Shown here one piece after another: positions 18,173 through 27,436 of a stretch of 64,000 bases of DNA. Under the pieces are notes generated by a model. The model saw nothing but the letters and a program-made list of their open reading frames with translations. It had not been told where the DNA came from and did no database searches. The first letter of the stretch is position 1. Every line of letters begins with the position of its first letter. Origin of the DNA: Hyphomicrobium sp. (lineage in GTDB: Bacteria; Pseudomonadota; Alphaproteobacteria; Rhizobiales; Hyphomicrobiaceae); the NCBI GenBank assembly GCA_003987725.1, contig RXJH01000002.1:433274-497273 (forward strand). The letters are read 5' to 3'. The translations under genes and the position numbers were made by a program.

Positions 18173-19573
18173 TCAAGCAATTGCGAGCCGGCTGTGCCTG
18201 ATTGAATACACGAAATAGATGACGAGCCCGACCGCCAGCCAGACGACGAAACGCAGGTGCGTCTCGAATGGCAGGAAGGCGATCAGCGCCCCGCATGAAA
18301 TTATGCCAAGCGTGGGAATGACGATGCCACCGGGCATCTTGAACGGCCGCGGCAAATCCGGGTGTGAATATCTGAGCGAGATCACGCCGGCGCATACCAG
18401 AACGAACGCGGCGAGGGTCCCGATATTCACGAGTTCGGCGAGAATGCCGAGCGGAAGGAAGCCCGCCATGACCGCCATGACGAAACCGACAATGACCGTC
18501 GTGCGGACCGGCGTATGCGTGCGGCGATTGACGACCGAAAAATATGGCGGGAGGAGCCCGTCACGCGATACGCCGACGATGATGCGCGTCAGGGCGTAGT
18601 AGAGAACGAGCATGACGGTCGTCAGACCTGTGATGACGCCCGCTGCGACCAGCGCCGACGCCCAGTTGTACCCTATTTTCTGGAGCGCAAACGCGACGGG
18701 CGACGACACGTTGAGTTCGGTGTAATTGACGATGCCCGTCAGGACGCCCGACACCACGATATAAATGATCGTGCAGAAGATCAGCGAGCCTATGAGCCCC
18801 GTCGGCACGTCGCGCTGCGGGTCACGGGCTTCTTCGACCGCCGTCGAAACGGCATCGAAACCGACGTAGGCGAAGAAGACGAGAGACGCCCCCGCGAGAA
18901 TGCCGACCGGCCTGCCTTCCGGCGTGTGCTCGAACCAGCCGAAGGGCGCGAACGGCGTCCAATTCTCGGGGTGAATGTTGAAGATCGCGACAGCCAGAAA
19001 GATCGCGATCGTCCCGAGCTTCACCGCGACCATCGCCGCGTTGACCCGCGCCGTCTCCTTCACCCCGATGATCAGCATGATCATCAACAGGAAGACGATA
19101 CCGAATGCCGGAAGGTTCACGATCCCACCCGCAAAGGGCCCCTTCGTGAACTCCGGCGGCAGGCCGAGGCCGATGGCCGTGAGCGCGTTGTTGAAATAGC
19201 CTGACCAGCCATTGGCGACCGCCGCGACCGAGACGCCGTATTCGAGAATGAGGTCCCAGGCGATGATCCAGGCGATGAGCTCGCCGAACGCTGCGTAGCT
19301 GTAGCCGTAGGCGCTTCCGCATCCGCCGACGCTCGATGCAAGCTCGGCATACGAGAGCGCCGCGAAGCCGCACGCCAATCCCGCGACGACGAAGGACATC
19401 ACGACCGCAGGCCCCGATTGGGTCGCCGCCGCCACCCCGGTCAGGACGAAAATGCCGGTTCCGATGATCGCACCGATTCCGAGCAGCGTCAGATCGAGCG
19501 CGCTCAAGACACGCTTCATGCCGAAGTCCGAGTCGTCGTAGGCGACAGATTTTTTGCGGAAGAGATCGGCCAT
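18173..19573 (-). CDS. APC-family amino acid permease
   Basis: 466 residues from the ATG at 19573 (MADLFRKK), chosen because GAGGGA lies seven bases upstream; ATG at 19588 is the alternative. About twelve to thirteen membrane helices. The first contains the substrate-binding GIGAIIGTGIFVLTG motif typical of amino acid-polyamine-organocation transporters, and the order of helices resembles cationic amino acid transporters of the YfnA/CAT kind. Substrate unknown. The longer open frame to 19882 is upstream sequence with a different composition. Confidence 0.88.
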   Translation of the reverse strand: MADLFRKKSVAYDDSDFGMKRVLSALDLTLLGIGAIIGTGIFVLTGVAAATQSGPAVVMSFVVAGLACGFAALSYAELASSVGGCGSAYGYSYAAFGELIAWIIAWDLILEYGVSVAAVANGWSGYFNNALTAIGLGLPPEFTKGPFAGGIVNLPAFGIVFLLMIMLIIGVKETARVNAAMVAVKLGTIAIFLAVAIFNIHPENWTPFAPFGWFEHTPEGRPVGILAGASLVFFAYVGFDAVSTAVEEARDPQRDVPTGLIGSLIFCTIIYIVVSGVLTGIVNYTELNVSSPVAFALQKIGYNWASALVAAGVITGLTTVMLVLYYALTRIIVGVSRDGLLPPYFSVVNRRTHTPVRTTVIVGFVMAVMAGFLPLGILAELVNIGTLAAFVLVCAGVISLRYSHPDLPRPFKMPGGIVIPTLGIISCGALIAFLPFETHLRFVVWLAVGLVIYFVYSIRHSRLAIA

Positions 19574-19884
19574 GCGCGGGTCCCTCATGATCTGGACATC
19601 TTTGGTCACAGGACATTTTGGCGCTGGATAACCTTCCCCGCCCGAACGGCAATTCCCCCGCCGCCGCGCCCCTCCGGACTCCATCGCTCGCGTACGAGCT
19701 TCGCCCAGCCGTCTGCCGATGTCTACAATCCCTTTGCCGAAAAAATTCGCCCGCCTAGATGTTAGGCAGGCGGCCGTATTACCGGCAGGGCGGGACAGCT
19801 GGAGCACTTGCCCGCCGCTCCCAAACCCGATAGCGAGTCCACGAAAAGCTAGGCAAGGCTGCACGACGAAATTGGAGCACAACG
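19574..19884. other. Divergent intergenic region
   Basis: 311 bp between the permease and the CDGSH gene, transcribed away from each other, so it should hold both promoters. I see no gene, no clear operator and no strong -35/-10 pair. Confidence 0.5.
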
Positions 19885-20127
19885 ATGTCTGACGAGGCCG
19901 TAGTCGCCCAAACGGGGCCCTACCAGGTCGATCTCACGGAAGGCCAGGAATATTGGTACTGCCGTTGTGGACGGTCCAAGACCCAGCCCTTTTGCGACGG
20001 CTCTCATGAAGGCACGTCATTCGAACCAATGCGGTTCGTTCCGGACCATACGGGCACCTTCAATCTCTGCGGCTGCAAGGCGACGGACGACGAACCCTAC
20101 TGCGACGGCACGCATAACGTCCTGTAG
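19885..20127 (+). CDS. Tandem CDGSH iron-sulfur domain protein
   Basis: 80 residues with two CDGSH-type cluster-binding motifs: C26-x-C28...C37...H41 and C62-x-C64...C73...H77. Each 3Cys-1His set binds a redox-active 2Fe-2S cluster, so the protein is expected to carry two. This is the bacterial two-domain layout (MiNT-like), as opposed to the dimeric mitoNEET. No transit signal, so cytoplasmic. The start ATG follows GGAGCACAACG. Confidence 0.93.
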   Translation: MSDEAVVAQTGPYQVDLTEGQEYWYCRCGRSKTQPFCDGSHEGTSFEPMRFVPDHTGTFNLCGCKATDDEPYCDGTHNVL

Positions 20128-20298
20128 TCACGCGGCAACAGCCCCTTCGGCGCGAGATCACAGCCTGTCTCAAAGAGGCACACATAAACAGAAGGCCGCC
20201 TCGCGCTGGATTGCGCAAGCCGGCCTGAATGAACCTGGAAAGCTATAAATCTACGAGACGCAATTGCAGATTATTACGATCCTGCAATGTTCGGAATA

Positions 20299-20502
20299 TT
20301 AGCGGCCCTGAGAAGCGTGCATGCATTCCGTCATTAGGCGTCTTTCGAGTCTCCTCAATTCATCCGGAATATCCCGGCCCGAATCTCGAAACTCGGTGAT
20401 TCTTTCTTTCACCAGGGCGTAGCACTGGCGCGGATCGTCCTCAGACTGCTCCATCTGATGGACCAATTCAGCCAGCTCCCCGCTGCCCATCTGTTGCGAC
20501 AT
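20299..20502 (-). CDS. Small hypothetical protein, charged helical
   Basis: 67 residues from the ATG at 20502 (MSQQMGSGEL), with GGGAGA ten bases upstream. Acidic and basic residues alternate in helical patterns (LAELVHQMEQSEDDPRQCY). No family recognised. Confidence 0.55.
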   Translation of the reverse strand: MSQQMGSGELAELVHQMEQSEDDPRQCYALVKERITEFRDSGRDIPDELRRLERRLMTECMHASQGR

Positions 20503-20938
20503 TATTTTCAAGTCTCCCGCTTATGGCTTTTGCGTAGAGCCCGGATCGGGGGTTCAGTTGGCCGCCCCGTAGAGCTCATCGACTCATTACATCCATCGGT
20601 CTTTCAATGTAGGCCCACCCCTACGCGAATTGAATGCGCAAATTTGAACGTAGACCGACGATTTTTACGAGTGTGACTTAACTGCCCTGAATATTACCTG
20701 AACAAAAAACAGAAACGTCCCGCTCGTAATGACGGAAATAGGTCAGCCGTTCGTGGCGATTCACTGGCGGTAATTGAAGTTGCCATTCACGAATTGTTGC
20801 AAAGCATTTGCTGCAGGGCAGCGCAAAATTCAGAACGCACGGCGTCACGCTGAAGCGCCTTGAGGCTGAGAGCCCCCGCGATTGCTGAAGCGTGGCCTGT
20901 CTGCTACGCCTCCCGCGTTGCATCAAGGATTTAGCTCG
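20503..20938. other. Gap upstream of purB
   Basis: About 436 bp without a convincing gene. A minus-strand frame at 20678-20926 (82 residues) contains LPCSKC and reads vaguely like a degraded small zinc-ribbon protein, but has no second CxxC, no ribosome binding site, and an Arg-rich start. The purB promoter must lie here; I cannot assign its elements. Confidence 0.4.
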
Positions 20939-22246
20939 ATGATACCCCGCTACTCACGACCTGAAATGACCCGCATCTGGGAGCCGGAGACACGCTTCAG
21001 GATCTGGTTCGAAATCGAAGCTCACGCGGCGACCGCCACCGCCAAGATCGGCATCATCCCCGAGGCTGCGGCAAAAAACATCTGGGAAAAAGGGTCGGCC
21101 GCAACCTTCGACGTCGCCCGCATCGACGAAATCGAAGCGGTCACGAAACACGACGTGATCGCCTTCCTGACCCACCTCGCCGAGCACGTGGGCCCGGACG
21201 CCCGCTTCATCCACCAGGGAATGACGTCGTCCGACGTCCTGGACACCTGCCTCAACGTCCAATTGGTCCGCGCCGCCGATCTCCTGATTGCGGACCTCGA
21301 CCGTCTCCTCGCCGCGCTCAAGGCCCGTGCGTTCGAATTCAAGGATACGATCACCATCGGACGCAGCCACGGCATCCATGCCGAGCCGACCACGTTCGGC
21401 GTCAAGCTCGCCTATGCCTACGCCGAGTTCTCACGCGCGCGCGAACGGATGGTCGCCGCCCGTAAGGAGGTCGCCACCTGCGCCATCTCGGGCGCGGTCG
21501 GAACCTTCGCCAACGTCGATCCGCGCATCGAGGAGTACGTGGCGGAAAAGATGGGTCTCGTCCCCGAGCCCGTCTCGACGCAAATCATCCCGCGCGACCG
21601 TCACGCCATGTACTTCGCGACCCTCGGCGTCGTCGCCTCGAGCATCGAGCGCCTCGCAATCGAGATCCGCCATCTGCAGCGAACGGAAGTCCTGGAGGCG
21701 GAAGAGTATTTCTCGCCCGGCCAGAAGGGCTCGTCGGCGATGCCCCACAAGCGCAACCCGGTCCTCTCGGAAAATCTGACGGGTCTCGCCCGCATGGTGC
21801 GCGCCTATGCCCTTCCGGCGATGGAAAACGTCGCCCTCTGGCACGAACGCGACATTTCGCATTCGAGCGTCGAGCGCATGATCGGCCCCGATGCGACAGT
21901 GACGCTGGACTTCGCGCTGGCACGTCTCGCCGGTGTCATCGAAAAACTGGTCGTCTATCCCGAGACCATGAAGCGGAACTTGGAAAAGCTTGGCGGCCTG
22001 CACAATTCGCAACGCGTGCTGCTGGCTTTGACCCAGGCAGGCGTCAGCCGCGAGGATGCCTATGCCCTCGTTCAGCGCAACGCCATGAAGACTTGGGAAC
22101 AGGGCAAGGACTTTCTGACCGAACTCAAGTCCGACAAGGACGTGACGGCGAAAGTGCCGCCCTCCGCGCTCGATGCGATGTTCGACATCGATTACCACAC
22201 CGCCCACGTCGATACGATCTTCCGGCGCGTGTTCGGCAACGCTTGA
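20939..22246 (+). CDS. purB: Adenylosuccinate lyase
   Basis: 435 residues. PurB acts twice in purine synthesis, releasing fumarate from SAICAR and from adenylosuccinate. The fumarase-superfamily signature GSSAMPHKRNP (about residues 262-272) and the earlier TSSDVLDTCLNVQL and GRSHGIHAEPTTFG segments with the catalytic histidine are intact. I chose the ATG at 20939 (MIPRYSRPEM), the conserved start, with AAGGA upstream. It stands apart from the purC-purL group 7 kb downstream. Confidence 0.97.
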   Translation: MIPRYSRPEMTRIWEPETRFRIWFEIEAHAATATAKIGIIPEAAAKNIWEKGSAATFDVARIDEIEAVTKHDVIAFLTHLAEHVGPDARFIHQGMTSSDVLDTCLNVQLVRAADLLIADLDRLLAALKARAFEFKDTITIGRSHGIHAEPTTFGVKLAYAYAEFSRARERMVAARKEVATCAISGAVGTFANVDPRIEEYVAEKMGLVPEPVSTQIIPRDRHAMYFATLGVVASSIERLAIEIRHLQRTEVLEAEEYFSPGQKGSSAMPHKRNPVLSENLTGLARMVRAYALPAMENVALWHERDISHSSVERMIGPDATVTLDFALARLAGVIEKLVVYPETMKRNLEKLGGLHNSQRVLLALTQAGVSREDAYALVQRNAMKTWEQGKDFLTELKSDKDVTAKVPPSALDAMFDIDYHTAHVDTIFRRVFGNA

Positions 22247-22341
22247 ACCCCGCCGACGTCACAAAACTGTAATCAAACTGACGTGCCGCTGCCATCTCGG
22301 CTGCCGATAGGCTTGAACTCGAGATATGTCGGGGTGGTGGG

Positions 22342-23112
22342 ATGTCGGTGCCGGGCTTGGCCTTCGGTATGGAAGAACGTCATGAAAATGACGTGGCCGA
22401 AGATAAGCCGGTCATCGATGCAATTGGCCTGATCAAGGGCGCCGTCGCCGTCGGCGCCCTTTCGTTCGCCATCTTCGGCCTGATGCCCGGCATCGATCTC
22501 GCAGCCGCCCACTTGTTCTACGCGGGCAACGGCCAATTCGTCGGCAATCAGCTGGCGGCCTTTGGCATGCTGCGCCTCGCCTTCAACGTCGCATTCTATG
22601 TGACGTGCGCCTTGACCCTTGTGGGATTGTTCATCACCGCCCGGTCAGCCTCGGACTGGCTCGGCATCGACAAAAGGAAATGGCTGTTCCTGACCTTGTG
22701 CCTGCTGACGGGCCCGCTGGTCGTCGCCAACATCGGCTTCAAGGATCACTGGGGCCGCGCTCGTCCGCGCGAAGTCGTCGAATTTGCAGGCACCAAGGCG
22801 TTCTCTGCGCCCTTTCCGCCCTCGAGCCAATGCACCTACAATTGCTCGTTCGTTTCGGGCGAAGCTTCATCGATCTTCATCGTGCTGTTCGCCGCCGCGA
22901 TGCTTTTCAAATCCCTCTCGCGCAACTTTGTCACATCCGCGATCGTCCTCGGCGGCCTCGCGGGCCTGACGCGCATGGCTCAGGGCGGGCACTTCCTGTC
23001 GGACGTCATCTTTGCTGGGGTTTTGATGGCGATCACTGCCGGATGTCTGCAACTCCTTTTCGACACATTGGAAGGCGAGCGTGCTGGCCTGGTCGAGCCG
23101 GGCTCGGCCTGA
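22342..23112 (+). CDS. PAP2-family membrane phosphatase (first of tandem pair)
   Basis: 256 residues with about six membrane helices. PAP2 signature parts: KDHWGRARP (motif 1, K-x6-RP), CSFVSGEAS (motif 2) and TRMAQGGHFLSDV (motif 3, R-x5-H-x3-D). In motif 2 the usual PSGH histidine is replaced by glutamate, and two cysteines (QC...NC) precede it. Enzymes of this family remove phosphate from lipid A, undecaprenyl pyrophosphate or phosphatidyl lipids on the periplasmic side. A paralogue follows 83 bp later, then two glycosyltransferases, pointing to a lipid-carrier or lipid A role. Confidence 0.85.
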   Translation: MSVPGLAFGMEERHENDVAEDKPVIDAIGLIKGAVAVGALSFAIFGLMPGIDLAAAHLFYAGNGQFVGNQLAAFGMLRLAFNVAFYVTCALTLVGLFITARSASDWLGIDKRKWLFLTLCLLTGPLVVANIGFKDHWGRARPREVVEFAGTKAFSAPFPPSSQCTYNCSFVSGEASSIFIVLFAAAMLFKSLSRNFVTSAIVLGGLAGLTRMAQGGHFLSDVIFAGVLMAITAGCLQLLFDTLEGERAGLVEPGSA

Positions 23113-23195
23113 GTATCTGACCTGATCGAATGCTCCCACGTGACATCTGCAAACCGAAAGTTTAAGCGAGCCTCGGGCGGAGACTATTGAGTCCG

Positions 23196-24002
23196 ATGGG
23201 AATCATGATCGCGGGTGAACCGCAAACCGAATTCGGGGCGCAGGAAAAAAGCAGGAACGTCGCGTTGCTCCTCTGGGGTGCAGCGATTGTCGGTGTGCTT
23301 GCCGGCGTTTTGTTCAGCCTTTTCCCGGAGATCGATACCCGGACGGCCGCATTCTTCTATCGGGGCGACGGCATCTTCGTCGGCAAGGGCGGCGGCATCT
23401 ACTCCGGCACGGCGACGACCGTCGCCGACGTGATCCGCCTGACGCTTTATACTTCTTTCGTTGCCCTCTGTGTTCTCACCGTCTGCGGCCTTGCAGCCTC
23501 CGTCCTTCGCAAGCGCGCGAGCCTCGGCTTGACCGCTCCCAAATGGCTCTTCCTGTCGGCGTGCCTCGTGATCGGACCGGGCATCGTCGCCAATACCATT
23601 CTGAAAGATAATTGGGGCCGGGCTCGACCCGTTCACCTCGTCGAGTTCGGCGGCACGAAAACATATACGCCGCCGCTCAGACCTTCGAAGCAATGCGAGA
23701 AGAACTGTTCTTTCGTGGCAGGCGAAGCATCGATGGCCTACACGACATTCTTCGCCGCGGCGTTCCTCTTCGCCGGCATGGGCAGCAGGCTTATCCTCGC
23801 CGGCGCACTCTGCGGTTTGTTCTCAGGCCTCGTGCGCATGTCGCAAGGCGCGCACTTCCTGTCCGACGTCATCTTCGCGGGCGTCGTTATGGCCGCGACT
23901 GTTGCCGCGATCTACCTGCTTTTCGATCTGATTTCGCGTACAGGAAAAGCCGATCCTGCGACCGACACGCCGAACCCGCTCGCCCGATGGTGCTCATGGT
24001 GA
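23196..24002 (+). CDS. PAP2-family membrane phosphatase (second of tandem pair)
   Basis: 268 residues from the ATG at 23196; TTG at 23187 and ATG at 23205 are alternatives. Clearly a paralogue of the preceding gene: KDNWGRARP, QC-x3-NCSFVAGEAS and VRMSQGAHFLSDV occupy the same places, again with Glu instead of the PSGH His and with the same cysteine pair. The stop overlaps the start of the next gene, so it is translationally coupled to the glycosyltransferase. The two copies have diverged in their N-termini. Confidence 0.85.
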   Translation: MGIMIAGEPQTEFGAQEKSRNVALLLWGAAIVGVLAGVLFSLFPEIDTRTAAFFYRGDGIFVGKGGGIYSGTATTVADVIRLTLYTSFVALCVLTVCGLAASVLRKRASLGLTAPKWLFLSACLVIGPGIVANTILKDNWGRARPVHLVEFGGTKTYTPPLRPSKQCEKNCSFVAGEASMAYTTFFAAAFLFAGMGSRLILAGALCGLFSGLVRMSQGAHFLSDVIFAGVVMAATVAAIYLLFDLISRTGKADPATDTPNPLARWCSW

Positions 24003-25165
24003 CGTCCGAAACGCTAACCGGGATTTCCGCGCCAGACACCGCCAGCCCGGCAATCGGGTCATTGCGCGCGGCAGGCAATGCCCGGCCGCAGCTGACCGTC
24101 GTCATCCCGACCTATTGCGAGGCGGGCAACATCGCCGCCATGATCGCCGCGCTCGACGCCGCGCTCGCGAGCATCCGCTGGGAAGTGATCTTCGTCGACG
24201 ACGACAGCCCCGACGGCACGATGAGTGCCATCCGCGCCATCGGCGCAAACGATCCGCGCGTCCGCGCCATGCGCAGGGTTGGCCGCCGCGGCCTCGCAGG
24301 TGCCGTGATCGAAGGCATGCTTGCCTCCGGCGCCGACATCGTGGCCGTCGTCGATGCTGATCTCCAGCATGATGAAAAATTGTTGCCGCGCATGTTGAGC
24401 GAGATCGAAGCCGGCGGCGCGGACATCGTCATCGGAACGCGCTACAGCCAATCGGGCGAGGCCCGCGAAGGCTTTTCGACCGCGCGGCGCATCTCGAGCA
24501 CGCTGGCGACCGCCCTTTCGAACCTTCTTCTGCGGACGAACGTCAGCGATCCGATGAGCGGCTTCTTCATGCTCAAAAGAAGCCTCATCGACACGATCGC
24601 GCCGAGCCTTTCGCCGGGAGGCTTCAAGCTCCTTCTCGACATTCTGGCATCCGCACCCTCGGGCGTCCGCATCCGCGAGATCCCTTACGTGTTCCGCCCT
24701 CGCCGCGTCGGCAAGTCGAAGCTCGATGGCATCGTCATCGCAGATTTTCTCGGACTGCTTCTCGCCAAGGTCTCCGGAAATCTCCTGCCGCCGCGGTTCG
24801 TTCTGTTTGCGCTTGTCGGATCCCTCGGCCTCGTCATCCACCTGTTCGCGCTCCGAAGTGCCCTTCACTTCGGTGGCACGTCCTTCAACGTCGCCCAGAT
24901 CTTCGCGTCGTTCGTGGCCATGACCTTCAACTTCTTCTTGAACAACGTCCTGACGTTCCGCGACCGCCGCTTGAGCGGCTTCGAGGCGATCAAAGGCCTG
25001 CTGATTTTCTATGTGGTGTGCAGCGTCGGCGCGCTCGCCAACATCGGCGTTGCGGACCTCGTCTATAGCCACGATACGACATGGTGGCGGGCCGGCATCG
25101 CAGGCGCTCTCATGGCCGCCGTCTTCAATTACGCCGTCAGCTCTGCATTCACTTGGCGGAGATGA
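23987..25165 (+). CDS. GT2 polyprenyl-phosphate glycosyltransferase with GtrA-like membrane domain
   Basis: 392 residues from the ATG at 23987, or 389 from the ATG at 23996; both overlap the stop of the PAP2 gene. The N-terminal GT-A domain (about 35-265) has VVIPTYCEAGNIA, the FVDDDSPDGT nucleotide site and VVDADLQHDE, the pattern of dolichol/polyprenyl-phosphate mannosyl transferases. The C-terminal part (about 275-390) has four membrane helices of the GtrA type (FALVGSLGLVIHLFALR, FFLNNVLTFRDRR). It should attach a sugar to undecaprenyl phosphate, producing the donor for the ArnT-like enzyme encoded next. Confidence 0.9.
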   Translation: MVLMVTSETLTGISAPDTASPAIGSLRAAGNARPQLTVVIPTYCEAGNIAAMIAALDAALASIRWEVIFVDDDSPDGTMSAIRAIGANDPRVRAMRRVGRRGLAGAVIEGMLASGADIVAVVDADLQHDEKLLPRMLSEIEAGGADIVIGTRYSQSGEAREGFSTARRISSTLATALSNLLLRTNVSDPMSGFFMLKRSLIDTIAPSLSPGGFKLLLDILASAPSGVRIREIPYVFRPRRVGKSKLDGIVIADFLGLLLAKVSGNLLPPRFVLFALVGSLGLVIHLFALRSALHFGGTSFNVAQIFASFVAMTFNFFLNNVLTFRDRRLSGFEAIKGLLIFYVVCSVGALANIGVADLVYSHDTTWWRAGIAGALMAAVFNYAVSSAFTWRR

Positions 25166-26670
25166 CGGCCGTTCTGACCACCGAAGCGGAAAGCGGCTCC
25201 GCCGCCGGTGAACGTCAGTTCGACGATCGCACGGCAAACAGCGTGCTGCTCGCAGCCGTCCTCGCGCTCACCGCCATTCGCCTCGGCTTCGCGAGCTATC
25301 TCGGCCTCGTCGACGATGAGGCCTATTATCGAATTTGGACCCTAGCGCCGTCGCTCTCCTATCTGGATCACCCGCCGATGGTGGCCTGGATCATCTGCGC
25401 GGGCCGCGCCATCGCCGGGGACACGACGCTCGGCGTTCGTCTGCTCGGCCCCCTCATCGGCGCAGCCGGCGCTCTCGTTCTCTGGCGAACGGCCTATCTC
25501 CTCTACGGAGCCGGCATCGCTCGGGCGTCGGTTTGGATCATGCTGGCAATGCCGCTGCTCGCGGTCGGCGGCATCATCGTCACGCCGGACCTGCCGTCCG
25601 TGCTTTGCGCCGGGCTCGTGGTCTGGGCGCTCGCCGAGCTGAACCGTAGCCAGAACGCCAGATGGTGGCTCGCCGTCGGCCTGTTCGCAGGGCTCGGCCT
25701 GCTTTCGAAATATACGAACCTCTTTCTCGGCGGCACCATTCTCGTGTGGCTGCTCGCGGCGCCACAAAATCGCAAATGGCTGCGCGCGCCGGAACTTTGG
25801 ATCGGCGGCATCATTGCGGCCGCCGTCGCGAGCCCGGTCGTCATATGGAACGCCGGGCACGGCTGGGCATCGTTCACCAAGCAGTTCGGACGCGTCGCCC
25901 ATAACGGCTCGGCCGGACCCACCTATCTGCTCGAGTTCATCGGCGTGTTCTTCGCGCTGGCTAGCCCGGTCATCGCGGCGCTTGCCATTGCGGGTCTCGT
26001 CAGGATCACCCGCTCGGCATTCGCAAGCCGGGGCCGCAAAGAGAACGATGTGCTGCTGGCCGCGGCGATACTGCCGATGCTGATCTACTTCGCGGCCCAC
26101 GCGCTCCACGACCGCGTGCAGGGCAACTGGCCCGCACCACTCTATCCGTCTCTCGCCATCTGCGCCGCAATCGCGCTGCAGGACGTTTCGCTGAAATGGC
26201 GGCGCACGACATTCCTTGCTGCGCTCGCGACCGGCTTCGTGATGACGGCCGCCATCTACGTCCACGCGGTCCGTCCGTTGGTGATCACCGCGAAAGACCC
26301 GACAGAGCAGATGCGCGGCTGGCCCGCATTGGCCGATGCCATCGAAGCCAAACGCCGCGAAACGAATGCAGGCTGGGTCGCCACCTCGAGCTACGCGACG
26401 ACCGGACAGCTCTTCATGGGCCTCAAAGGCCGAAGCGATGTCGCCCAGCTCGATCAGCGCATCCGCTATGAGTTCCTGCCGCCGCTCGGCGCCTCTCTGC
26501 TCGAAAAGCCTGCTCTTTACGTCGAACTCGAAAGACGTGTCGATCTGCCGTTGATCAAGCAGAAATTTCGCAAGGTCGAACCGCTTGGAACGCTGACCCG
26601 CGCCAACGGCAGCGGCGGCGCAACCTACGTGCTCTACCTGCTCTCGGATCCGCCCGCTCCGCCGCTTTGA
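25162..26670 (+). CDS. ArnT/PMT-like membrane glycosyltransferase (GT39/GT83 type)
   Basis: 502 residues; the ATG at 25162 overlaps the previous stop (ATGA). Multi-pass GT-C fold with about ten to twelve helices. The first periplasmic loop has the catalytic acidic pair region DDEAYYRIW and the SYLDHPPMVAW segment that is typical of ArnT-like transferases using polyprenyl-phosphate sugars. A C-terminal periplasmic part (about 395-500) follows. It probably moves the sugar built by the GT2 partner onto lipid A or another envelope acceptor. Sugar and acceptor are not determined by sequence. Confidence 0.88.
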   Translation: MTAVLTTEAESGSAAGERQFDDRTANSVLLAAVLALTAIRLGFASYLGLVDDEAYYRIWTLAPSLSYLDHPPMVAWIICAGRAIAGDTTLGVRLLGPLIGAAGALVLWRTAYLLYGAGIARASVWIMLAMPLLAVGGIIVTPDLPSVLCAGLVVWALAELNRSQNARWWLAVGLFAGLGLLSKYTNLFLGGTILVWLLAAPQNRKWLRAPELWIGGIIAAAVASPVVIWNAGHGWASFTKQFGRVAHNGSAGPTYLLEFIGVFFALASPVIAALAIAGLVRITRSAFASRGRKENDVLLAAAILPMLIYFAAHALHDRVQGNWPAPLYPSLAICAAIALQDVSLKWRRTTFLAALATGFVMTAAIYVHAVRPLVITAKDPTEQMRGWPALADAIEAKRRETNAGWVATSSYATTGQLFMGLKGRSDVAQLDQRIRYEFLPPLGASLLEKPALYVELERRVDLPLIKQKFRKVEPLGTLTRANGSGGATYVLYLLSDPPAPPL

Positions 26671-26744
26671 TTTTCAAAAAAGAGGGCGAAGCATCAGCGC
26701 CGGCAGGCCGGATGGTTGCGGCCGACCGGGCACTGGCAATGAAA

Positions 26745-27233
26745 CTAGGCTGCTTCCCTGTTGAGACGGCCCTCGGCAAGTTTCGTCAGCTTGTCGTCGG
26801 CCCCGTATTCTTCCTTCAAGGTCTTTTCGAGGATCGTCGCGAGATCCTTGTGACCCAAGAGCTTCGCCCACGAGACGAGCGTGCCGTAGCGCGTGATCTC
26901 GTAGTGTTCGGCCGCCTGACCGGCAGCGATCATCGCCGCATCGCGCGTGTCGGGATCCTTGATGTCCGACATCAGCTCTTCGCCTTCTTCCAGAATGCCT
27001 TTGATGGCTGGGCATTCGGTTGCCTTCGGCTTCCGGCCGAGCGCTTTGAACACCTCATCGAGACGCGCGATATGTTCCTTCGTCTCTTCCATGTGACCGG
27101 TGAAAGCCTTGGCGAGCTGCGGCGAATCCGACGCCTTCGCCATCTTCGGCAGCGCCTTAACGAGCTTGTTCTCCGCGTAATAAATATCTTCAAGCGTGTG
27201 ATTGAACAGGTCTTCCAGATTTTCGATCTTCAT
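26745..27233 (-). CDS. YciF/DUF892 ferritin-like protein
   Basis: 162 residues from the ATG at 27233 (MKIENLEDL). The four-helix DUF892 pattern is clear: NHTLEDIYYAENKLVKALPKM, HMEETKEHIARLDEVF, AAEHYEITRYG and the last helix with EEYGADDKLTKLAE. The spaced Glu and His residues can hold a di-iron centre. These proteins are linked to stress responses. The frame open to 27446 overlaps the divergent hydrolase gene and is not used. Confidence 0.9.
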   Translation of the reverse strand: MKIENLEDLFNHTLEDIYYAENKLVKALPKMAKASDSPQLAKAFTGHMEETKEHIARLDEVFKALGRKPKATECPAIKGILEEGEELMSDIKDPDTRDAAMIAAGQAAEHYEITRYGTLVSWAKLLGHKDLATILEKTLKEEYGADDKLTKLAEGRLNREAA

Positions 27234-27436
27234 AGGGAGCGTCTCCTCGGACTGCGGACGGTATGTACTCGGCAACGTCATGCCCCGCCCTCGGTTCCCC
27301 GGGTGAAAGTCTCTCTGCAGTGCAGCGCCGTATCTGTCGATCGCCAACAGAAAGCGTGTTTGCCAAGCTGTTGGCCGCGCGAGGTCGCTCTGCCGCTCTT
27401 CCATCTGCGCGCGCTGTCCGTTAATCAGAATTCGGC

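Noticed and set aside
20678-20926. 82-residue minus-strand frame with LPCSKC
   Set aside because: Only one CxxC, no start signal and Arg/Ser-rich N-terminus; not enough to call a zinc-ribbon gene or pseudogene.
23612-23986. N-terminal extension of the GT2 gene into the second PAP2 gene
   Set aside because: Arg-rich out-of-frame translation of PAP2 coding sequence; the glycosyltransferase domain begins after 23987.
24059-25237. 392-residue minus-strand frame opposite the GT2-GtrA gene
   Set aside because: Antisense shadow; charged low-information sequence, while the plus strand has a complete glycosyltransferase.
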